Shown here: in pieces, positions 1 through 11,600 of the stretch
Layout of the letters: every line of letters begins with the position of its first letter
Numbering within the stretch: position 1 is the stretch's first letter
From: Hyaloscypha bicolor E
Lineage: Eukaryota; Ascomycota; Leotiomycetes; Helotiales; Hyaloscyphaceae
NCBI RefSeq assembly: GCF_002865645.1
Contig: NW_020194684.1
Location: 837,308-901,307, forward strand
Direction: 5' to 3'
Length of the DNA stretch: 64,000 bases
Notes under the pieces: model-generated
The model's input: the letters and a program-made list of their open reading frames with translations, nothing else
Told to the model about the DNA's origin: nothing
The model's database searches: none
Translations under genes and position numbers: made by a program

Positions 1-3000
1 AATAAATTCTGCTATAGTTCTCTTCTAATACTTAACTATTATTATAATTATAGCTATTAGAATTATAGTAGTCTTACTTGGTATAAGATTAGTATATTAT
101 TGGAATTAGTTCCGGAAATAAGTATACTAAAGGAACTGTCTTATTAATAGGCAGATCAGATTCCAAGCTTATAAAAGATATCTCGGGCAAGCTCTAGTCT
201 TTTTTGTAGTTCCAAGTTAAATAAGCTTACTATTAAGCCTCTTAACCGGTATAGTATTAATACAGATATATCTGATATTATAAGCCTTTTAATAATAATA
301 ATTATTAGTATTTATAAAATAGTAGGTATTACTACTAATCTCTATATATATATCTTAGTATCCTTACTTCTATATTACAGGCTTGCTTTCTAGTACTAGT
401 ACCGGGTTAGCTGGGGTAGAAGAGCTTTGAGAGGCTTGTAATATATAGTAATACTTATTACTAATCGGAGTTACTAAATGTCTGAAAAGGACTTTATATT
501 ATATTTGGCTTAAGGAATAGAAAGAAGACCCTATTTAAGGTATATTCTATTAGTAACCTGTTTCTTAATATTTCTAAAATAGGGCATTTATAAGGTAACT
601 AGTTACCTTTAAGGTTAGTAACTAATATAGAACTAAATAAGATTCTCAATTAATCTTCAGTAATCTAGTAGGATTTATTAACCAGATATTCAAAAGTTTT
701 CTTGCCTTTACTATACTTATTATAGTATATATAGAGAACTCAAATAATATTACTTTCTACTAGTAGAACCAAGACTTAAGAGAATCGTTTATAAGGCAGC
801 TATAATATTAATATTAATATCTATATATTGTTTTTATTAATCCAAAAATCAGATCTATTTGGGTATTTGCTCTATATAACTTAGTACTGGGTTTTCTTTA
901 TCTGGTATCCAGAAAGATATTAGATATATATCTTATATAGTCGAAAACGGTATTTAATCTTGGGAATTTCTGGTTATATAGCTTCCTTACTATTAGTATT
1001 ATCCGTATTAATAACCTCTATCAGGTCCTGCTAATTGCCCTTACCTATAGCTGGCTACCTGAGCTCTTTCTTCTATATTACAAGCTTCTACTATTACTAT
1101 ATTATTATACCTTTCTCTTCTACTAATACCTTAATCTTCTACTACTCCCACTTTTTAAGGCCCTGGGCTATACTATATTGAGAAGTATCTTATAGCTCTT
1201 CTGGCCTATTACTAGTAGTATTAGTCTAGAGTTTGGTCTCCGTATTTATATTAATTACTATAAGGTTAATCTGTTTATAAAAGAAGTATATTTATTAAAG
1301 AGATTCTGCTTCTTTTGGGTTTCTTTAGTATATATATATATTCTAATAATAATTCGGTATATTTATCGAGTTACTGGACTTTCGGGTAGCTGGAGTAGAA
1401 AACTTGTAAGGAATAAGACAATATTTATTGTTTTGGAAAGAGTATAAGTAGACCTCTTTCTAGGTAGAATAAGACTACTAATAACTTTTTATTAGAATAG
1501 TTATTACTAGAAGCCTGCAAATTGAAATAGATTCTCGAGTACCTTATCTATATAGTATAAGTTTTCCTTCCTAAAAATTTCCTATAAAATATTCTTTTTT
1601 ATTATTATTTATTTTTAGTTATTTCCCGAAAACAAATCCAGGATAAATAAGGGATATAGTAAAGCTAGTAGTATAGTTTCGAAAGACTAATAAATTATAA
1701 AATAATAGCTGAGAATAGGAATTATTTAGAAGTATTATAACTTTTATAATATTTAGAAGAATAGACTTCTTATAAGTAGCTATTAAATTATATATTATAG
1801 TCTATTCCTAATAAATATATAATATATAATAAAGGGCTATAGAATAAAGGAAGTTTAAATAGTCGAATAATTAATAATTCTATATCTAATAAAATAAGTA
1901 AGCTCGGGGAGCTCTAGAACTAATATATAGTAATCTGAAAGCTAATATAAGCTCTTGCTTTCTTTATAAGGCTAAGCTTTTCTATTATATAATATACTTA
2001 TATATAATACTAACTAAAGTTTATCTTTCTTGGAGCTTATCCTTCTTACGAAAGGTATATAAGGTAAATATTTCAGGAGGTATAGTTATGTAATATGAAT
2101 ATATATAATATTATTTATAGTTACTTGCAAAATCGGCCTGTATAAGTAATTATATTATTAGCTCTATTTACTATATTATTAACTCTATCTACTATATTAT
2201 TAACTTTAACTACTATATTATTAATTTGCTATATTATTAATTGCTATAATAATATTAACTTAATAAATAATTCTGGATTAATTAAATATCTGTTTTATTA
2301 AACTAAAATCTGAATAGGGCTTTAGAGGGCCTTCAAAATTACCAAATTGTCTGAACTATAGCTATTGGGATCCGAGACTAGAAAACTCTATAAGCCCAAT
2401 ATAACAGGTGCCTGTTCTATAATAGTATCTCTAATATACTTCTATAGGTATATAATAGAAGTCTCCTAGTTAGTATAGTATTTGCTCCGGATAAGGTCGA
2501 GGTTTATAATAAGTAGTAGTGGGCTAGCTAGTATTATTATTATCCTGCTTCCTGTATCTTTAATACTGACTAAAGAGTATAATATATAGTATTTACAGTT
2601 ACCGGAGATATTAATCCAGGCCCTATTTTATTAGTAATAGTAAAAAGTTGGAATATGGGATGCCTACTAAGCAAATATGACTTTATAACCGGTTAGAAAG
2701 TCTTCCGGGATCGTAAAAGTATAACTCTAATCGAGACTATAAATATTGGTTACTTTACTAGAAGTAGCTATACGAGGGTAATTGCCTTCCTAACTATATA
2801 CGATAACCTAAGTTTTTCCTTTATTATAAGAGAAAGCTACTTGGTATAAACCTCCAGAGTATTCTGCTCCTACTTTATTTATTGTTATACTAGTAGTTCT
2901 GGTACTATTAAAGAGCCTTGACTTATATTAGTCAAAAGTTTATAAGTAGTCTATATAATATATGAAAAAGTTATATCTTGGCCAGTAGTCTATTATATAA

Positions 3001-3880
3001 CTGGCTTGCCCCCTATACTATCTAAGTTCACTTAATAGCCTTTATATGGGAATGGTTATTAGCCTATAGGTGAACTTGTATTAGGGTTCCTATTTAAGGG
3101 CATTATAAGAAATGTAATATTTTTATTAACTCGAAATAGAGGAGAATTGCTCATATAGAGATAGCTATATGATCTGCTATAAATTACGAAAAGATACCAA
3201 GTAATAAATTCCCAATATATTATAAGATATTTTATATATATAAACTATAATAGAGAAGTTATTCAGGAAAGGCTTTTACTTATATTAGAGTAAGTTCTTT
3301 TAATAATTTAGGTCGAGTATAATAGTATAGCCAATTTAGGCTTATACTAGTAGCCATAATTAGAGTTGCTAATAATAAGGCCTTTAAATAAACTTAGTAA
3401 CTAATTTGCTATCGCTAATATATACTAAAAAAGACTTCTAGTCTAATAATATAAAATAGATCTCTTTATTAATAAGGCCACTTCTTTCGTATAATTACTC
3501 CTATCTCTATAACTGCCTATAATATAGTAATACAGATTGCTCTGGAAAAGGATTCCGTAATCGGCTACTTTATATATATTACGAGGATATTTAGGGGAGC
3601 TTTTCGAATAAACTAGTAGAAGCATAACAAAATCTGGGACGTACTTTTCCCAAATAATAAGAATGGCTTTCTATAGTATCAGAAATAGGGTCTTATCCCT
3701 ACTAATATTGGCCAAGGTATATATAATCTTTATAATAGCTCTTACTAACTAGCCTATATTATTCTCGTAACTAGTAATTATTCTGGAGAACTTTGATACG
3801 AAAGGGAACTTCTCTTGAAGTGCCTAAAACTCGATAATAATAAAAGGCAGTTTAATAAGAAGACTTAAGAAGTTATATTA
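1..3880. repeat. RIP-decayed AT-rich repeat block
   Basis: The stretch is very TA-rich, poor in CA and TG, and has stops in every frame, with no open frame of believable composition. This is the pattern left by RIP acting on old transposon copies. A short tandem array of about 21-bp units built on CTATATTATTAA lies near 2,155-2,230. I cannot assign the elements here to a family. The 60-residue minus frame at 3,443-3,625 has the same biased composition and is not treated as a gene. Confidence 0.8.
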
Positions 3881-3898
3881 GAAGAATTCAATATTAGT

Positions 3899-4234
3899 TT
3901 GAATATTAAAGATGCCTACCTGAGCCGTGAAAGTATTAGAATAGATCCAAGAAGACTATTCTCCGAGTGCTCTATCTCCTTAACTGCCTTATTTTGGCAT
4001 ATCTATAATCTGCGGATAATTAACCCTAATAATATTATTGGAATTAGAGAAAGAGCGTCCAATTTGGGAAGTGTGGCTTCGTTATATACTATCGAGCTGG
4101 CGTATCTAAAGATGAGAGTAATTAACGGAGTATACTGGAATCAAGAATTTCGAAACCCGCTCCTGCCACTACTAAAAGTTGAACCCATAGGGAAACCGGG
4201 TAGGTTTATAGAAGGATGGAAGTTGGTTAGCTAG
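3899..4234 (+). CDS. Unrecognised 111-residue open frame in a less AT-rich patch
   Basis: An open frame runs from ATG at 3,899 to TAG at 4,234. It sits where the RIP pattern weakens: the codons include CTG, GCC, GAG and CCC, unlike the flanks. The product is mixed hydrophobic and basic, with no signal peptide, cysteine motif or domain I recognise, and the C-terminal half is proline/lysine-rich. It could be an exon or a remnant of a decayed gene, or a chance frame in a patch that escaped RIP. No neighbouring exon with matching splice sites was found. Confidence 0.25.
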   Translation: MNIKDAYLSRESIRIDPRRLFSECSISLTALFWHIYNLRIINPNNIIGIRERASNLGSVASLYTIELAYLKMRVINGVYWNQEFRNPLLPLLKVEPIGKPGRFIEGWKLVS

Positions 4235-5390
4235 CAAGTATAGGATGTAATAATAAGTCATGGTCGGGGGTCGAGCGACTAATTGGCAATAGGGGTAGCA
4301 TTATTCCAGAAGTTCAGGAGTAGAATTAGTAAAAGTCGAAATTGATATTACTCAGAATACTTAAGTTAAGTTAATGATTTTATTTTTGGCCCTATATAAT
4401 ATATATATACCCCAAGGATTACTGGCCGTTACCAAAGATCGATACAGGACTTAGATAGCTACTGGTTTATATATGCTAAAGGCCCAATTATAGAATACCC
4501 GCCTATAGTACGACGTGTAACAAAATCAATACTCGTTTCCTGGCATAGTCACGTGCCGTCACTTGAAGTTACATAGCTAGCTATAATAGTGCTAGTGTAA
4601 TAAAATATAGGGCCAAACATAAAATTATCGATTTCGACTTTATACTTAAGGTTAGACACTTGGAATCTTTCCGGTTTGGGCAAGGTTTAGCTTCCTGGGT
4701 CTGAATACTCCAAGAGCATATTTGGGCTAGTTTATTTTTCGGCTCTAACGTGTGTCCCTGCATACCGAGACGCACTGTGTCGCGAGACAGATATATAGTT
4801 TTGGAATCACAATTTTTTTCTTAATAAGTCTACGAACTTATTATTAATATGTCGCTTCATTTAATCATTTCTCTCTAAAAAGAACCCTTAGTAATAAGAA
4901 AAGAAGTACGGTTGATTATACTATCGATTGTTTTAATCACGCCGCCAATCGCCACTTCCGCTGTTCGCCCCTGTTTAATCACGACGATTAAAGTCTTTTC
5001 AAAATTCGGATCACTTGAGGAAAGGTCCTATTACGAAATAATATAGTACCAAATTTTAAAAGACACTCAGAAAGAAAAAGAATGCATTCCGGGAGTTACG
5101 CCGGTGTGATGAGAGGGCCCACATGTTTCAGTGCTTAGTAATGTGCATTAGCCGAGATAAAATTTACTTTATTCACCCCCTGGCTCGCTACCTTATATTT
5201 TACTTAGCCACAGAATTGGTCGTAGAAAGCCGAACAGTCAGATCACATCAGAAGGGGCACACGACTCGGAGAGTGCTCGCAGACCAACAGAGCACCAACG
5301 CTGTTAGAAGAGCTTCCATTATCGATATAATTTGCGCGTGGTGGACACGGCGGACGTATAAGCCGCTGTTTTGGTCGACTTATCGAAGAG
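4235..5390. other. Mixed-composition stretch without a clear gene
   Basis: Composition rises from AT-rich to balanced towards island 1. Two frames are present, 64 residues on the minus strand (4,581-4,775) and 107 residues on the plus strand (5,123-5,446). Both look like chance frames, with no domain and no conserved-looking blocks. Around 4,940-4,990 the string TTAATCACG occurs twice, spaced by about 40 bases. No RNA gene is seen. Confidence 0.5.
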
Positions 5391-5700
5391 TGTCAGCAAT
5401 GGATATGTGTAATGAACGCGTGCTCTGCAGTTCTGTCACCATCTGAGCTGCTGTTAACGTCTTCGCCAGGTCATCACAGTCTTGCGTGCTAATACCGTGC
5501 TCTTCTCGGCAACCTTTCGACCCTTATGGACTCCGTCCTTGATAAGGTCATCTTGGAATTCGTTCGCAATTGTGCAAGAGGAGTCTCCTTGGAGGCTACA
5601 GTAGGACTCGAAATCAGCTTCATAGGAACTCTCTCTGATTTTAATATTTGCCCCACATTTTCCGGTACCAGCGGCATTATGACCGGCTAGCGAAGTCACA
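5390..5700 (-). pseudogene. Possible decayed gene fragment, coding-like in two frames
   Basis: Read on the minus strand, one frame (from 5,699 down to about 5,510) gives a charged, coding-like segment that includes EFQDDLIKDGVHKGRKVAEK. A second frame continues with DDLAKTLTAAQMVTELQ and ends at a stop near 5,395. The two halves look like one polypeptide split by a frameshift near 5,490-5,500, with amphipathic heptad-like spacing in the second half. I do not recognise the family. It lies directly upstream of the HET gene on the opposite strand, so its promoter region would be shared with the HET gene. It may instead be chance coding potential opposite a 5' region. Confidence 0.3.
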
Positions 5701-5937
5701 CTACGCTCGTAACTTACCCTTCTCTTTGTGTCAAGTGTAAAAAGCGGACTGCCGCCTGATCCTCCTCGTTAACGACATCCTCGTGAATATAAGCCCTGTC
5801 AAAAATCTACACCTGAACCTCCATACTCGCCCGCGTCCAAACGTGCAAACCGTGGTAGCACCACCACTGGAACTGAAGAACAGTCTGCTTCTATTAATCC
5901 TACCACATCGTCAGGAATACAGGCACAACGTAGGACA

Positions 5938-7872
5938 ATGGCCGGATCAGCTACACTCCGGACGACTGCCACAGGCCTAAGGGCGCCAGCAACAGTTCCG
6001 GCAAGCAAGAGGAAGCGCGGCCGCCCTTCAAAAGCTGCTTCATCATCGCCGAAGCAAACCTCTGGAAGGGAACTGATTTCACAGAAAGCTGGCAACGATT
6101 CAAGTGACGGTGAAGAAGATGAAGGGACAACTTTACACGGCATTTCTTTAGCTTCAGCCCGCTCAAGGTCTGTCAAAGCTGCCAGTGCTAAACGCAAACG
6201 CAAGATGGCTAAATTTCAACGGGAGGATAGTGAGGAGGGTCAGGAGGAGATTAATAATTTTCTTCATCAGGCTCGGTCGTTTGGGGACTTTTTTATTGAG
6301 CGGATTAATATTCAGTCGTCGATGGCCCTTTGGAGCTCCGAAACCGACGATAACCTTAGGTCTAATTACTTTATCAACATCCAACATCTGTGCAAGAAAT
6401 CTTCTGGAACACCGGTCACTGAACGTTCTCTATACTTCGCCTTACTACGCCAGTGGCTTCAAGAGTATAATAAAAGCCACAGATGCAAGCCGAAAGCACA
6501 ATTCTGGCCTACAAGGGTCATCTTCGTCGGCGATTCGGATTCCGCAGAGTTAGAACTCTGGGTATCAGAGTCGAAAAAGGCCCAGCTATCCGATGTAGAT
6601 GGCTATGTTGCGCTTTCCCACTGCTGGGGCCTTCCAACGAAGACAGAGAAGGAGCAGTTCTGCACGACACAAGAAAATTATCGCCATCGATTAAAAGGGT
6701 TCAGCATGGATGATTTGCCGAAGACATTTAAAGATGCTGTTGAAGTCACACGAGCACTCGGAAAGCAATACCTTTGGATTGATACTGTCTGTATCATTCA
6801 GTCGATTGAAGGCGCAGATACTAACGACTGGAAAATTGAAGCTAGGCGTATGGAACAGGTCTTCGGTTCAGCCTACTGCACTATTACTACTAGTTCAGCA
6901 GAGGACTGGACAAAGGGCTTCCTTGAGTGGAGGCCTTCTCCTCGCTTTATCCAAGACGCCTTTGGACAGTGGACATATTTCGGTTCTGATACAGCGGACT
7001 ACACAAAAGACATAGATGCCGCTCGTCTAAACCAAAGAGCTTGGGTCCTTCAAGAGAGAGTGCTGTCTCACCGAACAATCCATTTCACTGAAAGTCACGC
7101 GTTCTGGGAGTGTGGCGATGCAGTGCGTTGCGAAAACTTTACAAAAATGAAGAGTCCACCTGGAAGGGAACACTTCCTTGTTGACCCAGAATTTCCGAGT
7201 CGTCTCTATATCTCAGGCTATTCTCGCACAATTGACTTCATTTATTTCCTTTTCGAGAAATACGCACAGTCTGGCTTGACCGCGAAATCAGACAGGGTCG
7301 TTGCGATTTCTGGCTTGGTGAAGCGGATGGAACGTGTGTTTCGGACTGAATTCAGATACGGCGTCTTTGAGGCCTTTCTCTCTCGGCTGCTTCTGTGAAC
7401 ACGGGATGACAACACCGACGGAAATGAGACGCAATACAAAGATCAGCATTTGCCGTCGTGGTCTTGGATGACATATTCTCGCATCCGTTTCCTCCCGATT
7501 AACCACCGGCTCGAAGTTCCGGCTACGGGCGACCTGCGATTTGACACTGAGCAGGAAAGAGTATTGCTCGTCCAAGTTAGAGCGTTCCAAAACTATACAA
7601 TGGTACAGAAAGACAGCGAGTATACCATTCTTGACAAGGATTCAGTGATTGTCGGGGGTTTGTCCTTCGATATACCAACCTATATTCATTTTCAGCATTG
7701 TGTTGTCATTGGGATGCAGTGGACCCCAGCTCAGGTGGAAGATACTGAGAAGACTTACCATATTTTACTTGTGAGAAAAATTCGGTTCGAGAACCAGTAC
7801 GAAAGAGTTGGACTTGGAGAGATCGAGGCACACTACGTATCCGAAGATTGTTGGAAAGGGGAGCTCTGCTGA
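5938..7872 (+). pseudogene. HET-domain protein gene with basic AT-hook-like N terminus, broken by an in-frame TGA
   Basis: HET domains act in fungal non-self recognition and trigger heterokaryon-incompatibility cell death. The first open part gives 486 residues. Residues 24-32 read KRKRGRPSK, an AT-hook-like core, followed by a Ser/Lys/acid-rich linker to about residue 125. HET block A is YVALSHCWG (223-231), block B is GKQYLWIDTVCIIQ (275-288) and block C is RAWVLQERVLSHRTIHFT (367-384). The frame ends at TGA 7,396-7,398, exactly where relatives continue, and the same frame then runs 157 further codons to TGA at 7,870-7,872. That tail includes LPSWSW, the usual start of the C-terminal part of this HET subfamily. 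One nonsense change is therefore the only visible lesion; read through, the protein would be about 644 residues. An intron explanation fails, because no GT...AG pair here keeps the frame. The start at 5,938 is uncertain: the frame is open back to 5,773, and ATG 6,325 (residue 130) would give a plain HET protein without the basic N terminus. Confidence 0.85.
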
Positions 7873-8040
7873 ATGCTAATTCATTAATGCCAAAACACCA
7901 TTGATCGAGACCGCGCACATCGACCAAGTACTTAAGACTTTTCTGTTTCTGCATAGCGTATAAACATAAAAAAAGCAATTCATTGCCATCCTTGGTAACA
8001 TAGTATTATACGCTAGGACGAGTTTTCCGCTGTTATTGAG

Positions 8041-8325
8041 ATGCCGGCTTCTATAAAGTTAAAGAGCGGAAGGTATCCACGGTCGCTGAAAGAGGGACTG
8101 CTTCGCAAAGGCCACTTTTTGCTCTACTCGGAGGATATCGGGAAGCGGGATTTTCCGGCAAGGTCTGCCACACGCAGCCACAAACGTTACAGCCACGTCT
8201 TATTACAATTTTACCGAGATTACTATAAGCACACCGCTTCTGACAAGGATCCTGATCGCTTGATTAGAGGAGGTATCAGCCCGTGTAGCGACGTCGTATG
8301 CTATGGTGTGCCCCGGCCGCCATAA
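8041..8325 (+). CDS. Unrecognised 94-residue open frame downstream of the HET gene
   Basis: The frame starts at ATG 8,041, 168 bases after the HET stop, and runs to TAA at 8,323-8,325. The product is basic, with many Arg/Lys and no domain, signal peptide or membrane segment I recognise. Base composition is balanced like the HET gene and unlike the AT-rich block that begins just beyond. It may be a remnant of a neighbouring gene or of the same mobile segment, or a chance frame in unmutated DNA. No support beyond composition and length. Confidence 0.2.
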   Translation: MPASIKLKSGRYPRSLKEGLLRKGHFLLYSEDIGKRDFPARSATRSHKRYSHVLLQFYRDYYKHTASDKDPDRLIRGGISPCSDVVCYGVPRPP

Positions 8326-8396
8326 GACTAAAAATAATGATTTAATATTGTAATGAAACCTGGGTATCCATATTTAATCGTTTTACGATTTTAAAA

Positions 8397-8664
8397 GATG
8401 GAAAAAGCTTAATTATAGGGCTGCGAGTCAAAGAGTCTATTCTAGTATTAAAGGAGACCCTCTATAAAATCAAAGGGGCGGCAATGACATAGAGATAATT
8501 TTTAGAATTAATAGGTTAAGAGTATTCGGGAGAGATATATAATATAACTGAAATAAAAATAAATAGAAATTTTAATATATTTACAGATTTAAAGTCACTC
8601 GAACTCAATATATTCCTGTTTTGTCTCGTAATAGGGTGCGTCTCAGTATATAGGAATAGATATT
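8397..8664 (+). repeat. RIP-mutated truncated copy of the island-flanking end repeat
   Basis: This aligns by eye with 56,818-57,084. Shared landmarks in the same order are GATGG..AAGCT, CTGCG, AAAGGAGAC, GCAATGA, the TACAGATTTTAA/TACAGATTTAAA pair and TAGGAAT/CAGGAAT followed by GATATTA. Most differences are transitions of the RIP type, but the segment near 8,610-8,640 is more diverged. Similarity stops abruptly on the left, so the copy lacks the inner part present at 56,640-56,817. It marks the right edge of gene island 1. Confidence 0.7.
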
Positions 8665-11600
8665 ACAGATCTTTATATAAAAACAGGCTCCTAACCTCTC
8701 TTATCTTTCCACTTATACCTATAATTTCTTTGTTACTAACTACCTCTATTTACTCGGCTTTAACCCACATTAATTAAATAAATTATAGGAAATATTATAT
8801 AGTTAATTCCATATCTATATCTTACTTAAGAATTTCTAGTAATAAGATTCAGATCGCTCTAAATAGTAGTAATACTAGAGATTAGGCTATTATAAAGCCC
8901 CTCTTATATTATATAAATAATACAAGAGACGTCCTAGTAAAAAGTATCCGATATATCTTATTATATATTATTTTAGATACTCGAAAAATATCCAGACTTT
9001 GGTTTCAAGTCATCTAATTAATAAAGAAGAATTTGAATATTAGTTCTATATTTCTAGTAAGAGATAATTAAAAGATATTATAGTTATTTAGGTCGAATAA
9101 AATAATACTAAGTTATAGATAAAATAATATTAATTTATACTAAGATATTTGTTATATAATCGAATATTTACTTATACTAAATTACAGGACTTCTGCCTTA
9201 TAGAGATATTAGTTAACTTATATCTAAATTAAGATCTCTTCTGGAAATTATACTTTATAGTATATCCTTATTATATTAACTCAAAAGCCACCTAGTAATA
9301 ATAAAGATACCCATAAATATAGTATAGGTAAAGGCAATTAGAACTTGTTTACTTACTTTACCCGCCTCTATAGAAATCTCTTTTAGTAAATCCATAGACT
9401 TTAACAGAATATTATATAGAATAATAGTAAGAGAGATAAGAAGTATATAGCAAATAGTACTATATAACCTATAAATAAGTACTACTATTTTTAATATCCT
9501 ATAAAAGGGTATTATTTCTAGTTAATCCAATAATAGAAAACAAATATAAAGAATATTTAGACTAATTATAAGAGCCGTAAAATATAAAACTATTACTAAA
9601 CTACTAGTAATACTTCTAGAACTAACTACTACTAATACTCGATCGAGATTTGCGAGACTCGGTTATCCGATAGCTAGAACGGAACTTAATATAATATTCA
9701 AAAGCCTTAATAGTAACTCTTAATAGTTAATATAGTCGGTAAATCTAATACAGAAGTAGGTAATACCAAGCAAGTAGTTCTTGAAAATATAAGAGCCTAT
9801 AGTGCTTTTAATTATTATAATAGTACTCGAAATAATACTTTAAGCTTAGCTAGTAATACTAGAAGCTATAGTAGTAGTAGCGCTCTCTATACCTTAAGCT
9901 TGGCTTACTACTATAGTAATAGCTCCAGGAATTCCGTTCGGATTCATTAGTATAAAAAGTAATATACCTTAGAAGCTTATATAAGGGAAGTCAAACTATA
10001 TATCTATTAGAATATTATAATTAAGAAAGAAGGGAAGTTATTATAAGAATTATAATAAACTCATTCTTCTAGTAATTATATATAATATTCGAGTAAAATA
10101 TTATATAAAAAATAGTAGTAATAGAAAATAAAAGTAAGATCCCTTATAAATACTACTATTTAGGGCTTGCCATTTTGCCTTATTTGAGAATATAGAAAAG
10201 AGTTAGCTTAGAAAAATAAAACTTAAAGAATAAAAGAGGCCAAATAAATAAAAAGTTTAAAGAATAATAGGTAAAGAAATAGTAAGTTAAATAATGAAAT
10301 TAAAAAGAAGTTAAATATATACTAACTTACAAAATCAGCTGCCCTCTCTTTTCGCTTAAAAAAACTATAAGTACAGATTACCTTATCTAATTTTGGTATT
10401 AATACCTAGATACCTCTATTAAAGATTAGTAAGTTATATAATACCCAGCTACTTTATTCTATATAATTACCTATTATTTTATATCTTAAATTCCTTTTTA
10501 CTATTATAGTTGCTTGTAAAATCGGCTTTGTTCCTTTTCGCTTAAAAAAAACTATATATTAGACTACCTCGTCTATTTTTGGCTAATATCATACCTCCTT
10601 TATTATCCCATATATCCCTTGCCGGTTCCTAAGATACAGATAATACTAAGGCCAGTAATATAATAATATCTTTAGGTAAAAGCCCCTATTTCAAGCTAAT
10701 ACAGGAGTCTAAAGCTAGATAGGCTATAGAAGATAAGCTCGGAACTAAAGCTAATTTCGCAATAACTAATAATTTTATTTAACCTATATCTAATTATAGT
10801 TACTATCTCTAGTAATATTTCTAGCCGAGAAAGTAGAGTTAATAGGCCTAACTTTAATATTCGAGTAAATAATATAAGTATTAGAACTACCGGCCTTAAT
10901 AGTTATAGAAACGCCTGAAAAAATAGAGTAAGTTCTATATAAGATACCGGAAGTACTAGGGTCTATAGTAGTAAGGTAGTTACTATTAAGCCAAAGAAGA
11001 TTTATAGTATAATTATCTCAAAGAAATATTACAAGAACTATTTCTTTATTTATAGTACTTATTATAGAAGCAAGTCTACTATAGGTAGCAAAATTATTAG
11101 TATAATTAAAAATAGTCTTTTAAGCCTTATAGAATTTAGTTATAATCGAGTTGCCAGATATACTAGAAATTATAGATATTGAATTTGAAATTACTATACC
11201 GTTTTAGATATAGAATTACTTAATCTTATTTAAGGTTCCTAATAGAGTTCCTATACTTATAAGAAATTAGGTAATAGTAATAAAGACAGACTCGGTATTT
11301 ACTTTTATATATGAGCTATAAAATATTATATTTCCTATATAATAAGAGTTAAAATCACATCTGTTTATATTAGTAGTTCTAGTATATCTATTTATAGAAC
11401 CTGCTCTTCTATATAGGTCCCTAGTATATATAGTCTATAATATATTCTCGGTAAAATAGAAAATAAAGGCTATTATAATAGAATTAGTCTCTTAAATATT
11501 CATTTCTATATAATATAACCCGTAATTACTAATATTACTACTAGTACTATTCTTTAATATAACCCATCCGTTTATATTTCCCTTTTCATCTATTAATATA

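Noticed and set aside
4581..4775. 64-residue minus frame in the mixed patch
   Set aside because: Short, no motif, and it ends in AT-rich DNA; indistinguishable from chance.
5799..6203. 134-residue minus-strand frame over the HET N terminus
   Set aside because: It is antisense to a frame with clear HET continuation and its composition is the mirror of the Ser/Lys-rich plus-strand sequence.
7395..7446. A short intron that would remove the premature TGA in the HET gene
   Set aside because: GT at 7,395 with AG at 7,441 or 7,446 gives 47 or 52 bases, neither of which keeps the downstream LPSWSW frame. There is no branch site, and the intervening codons read like a normal HET linker.
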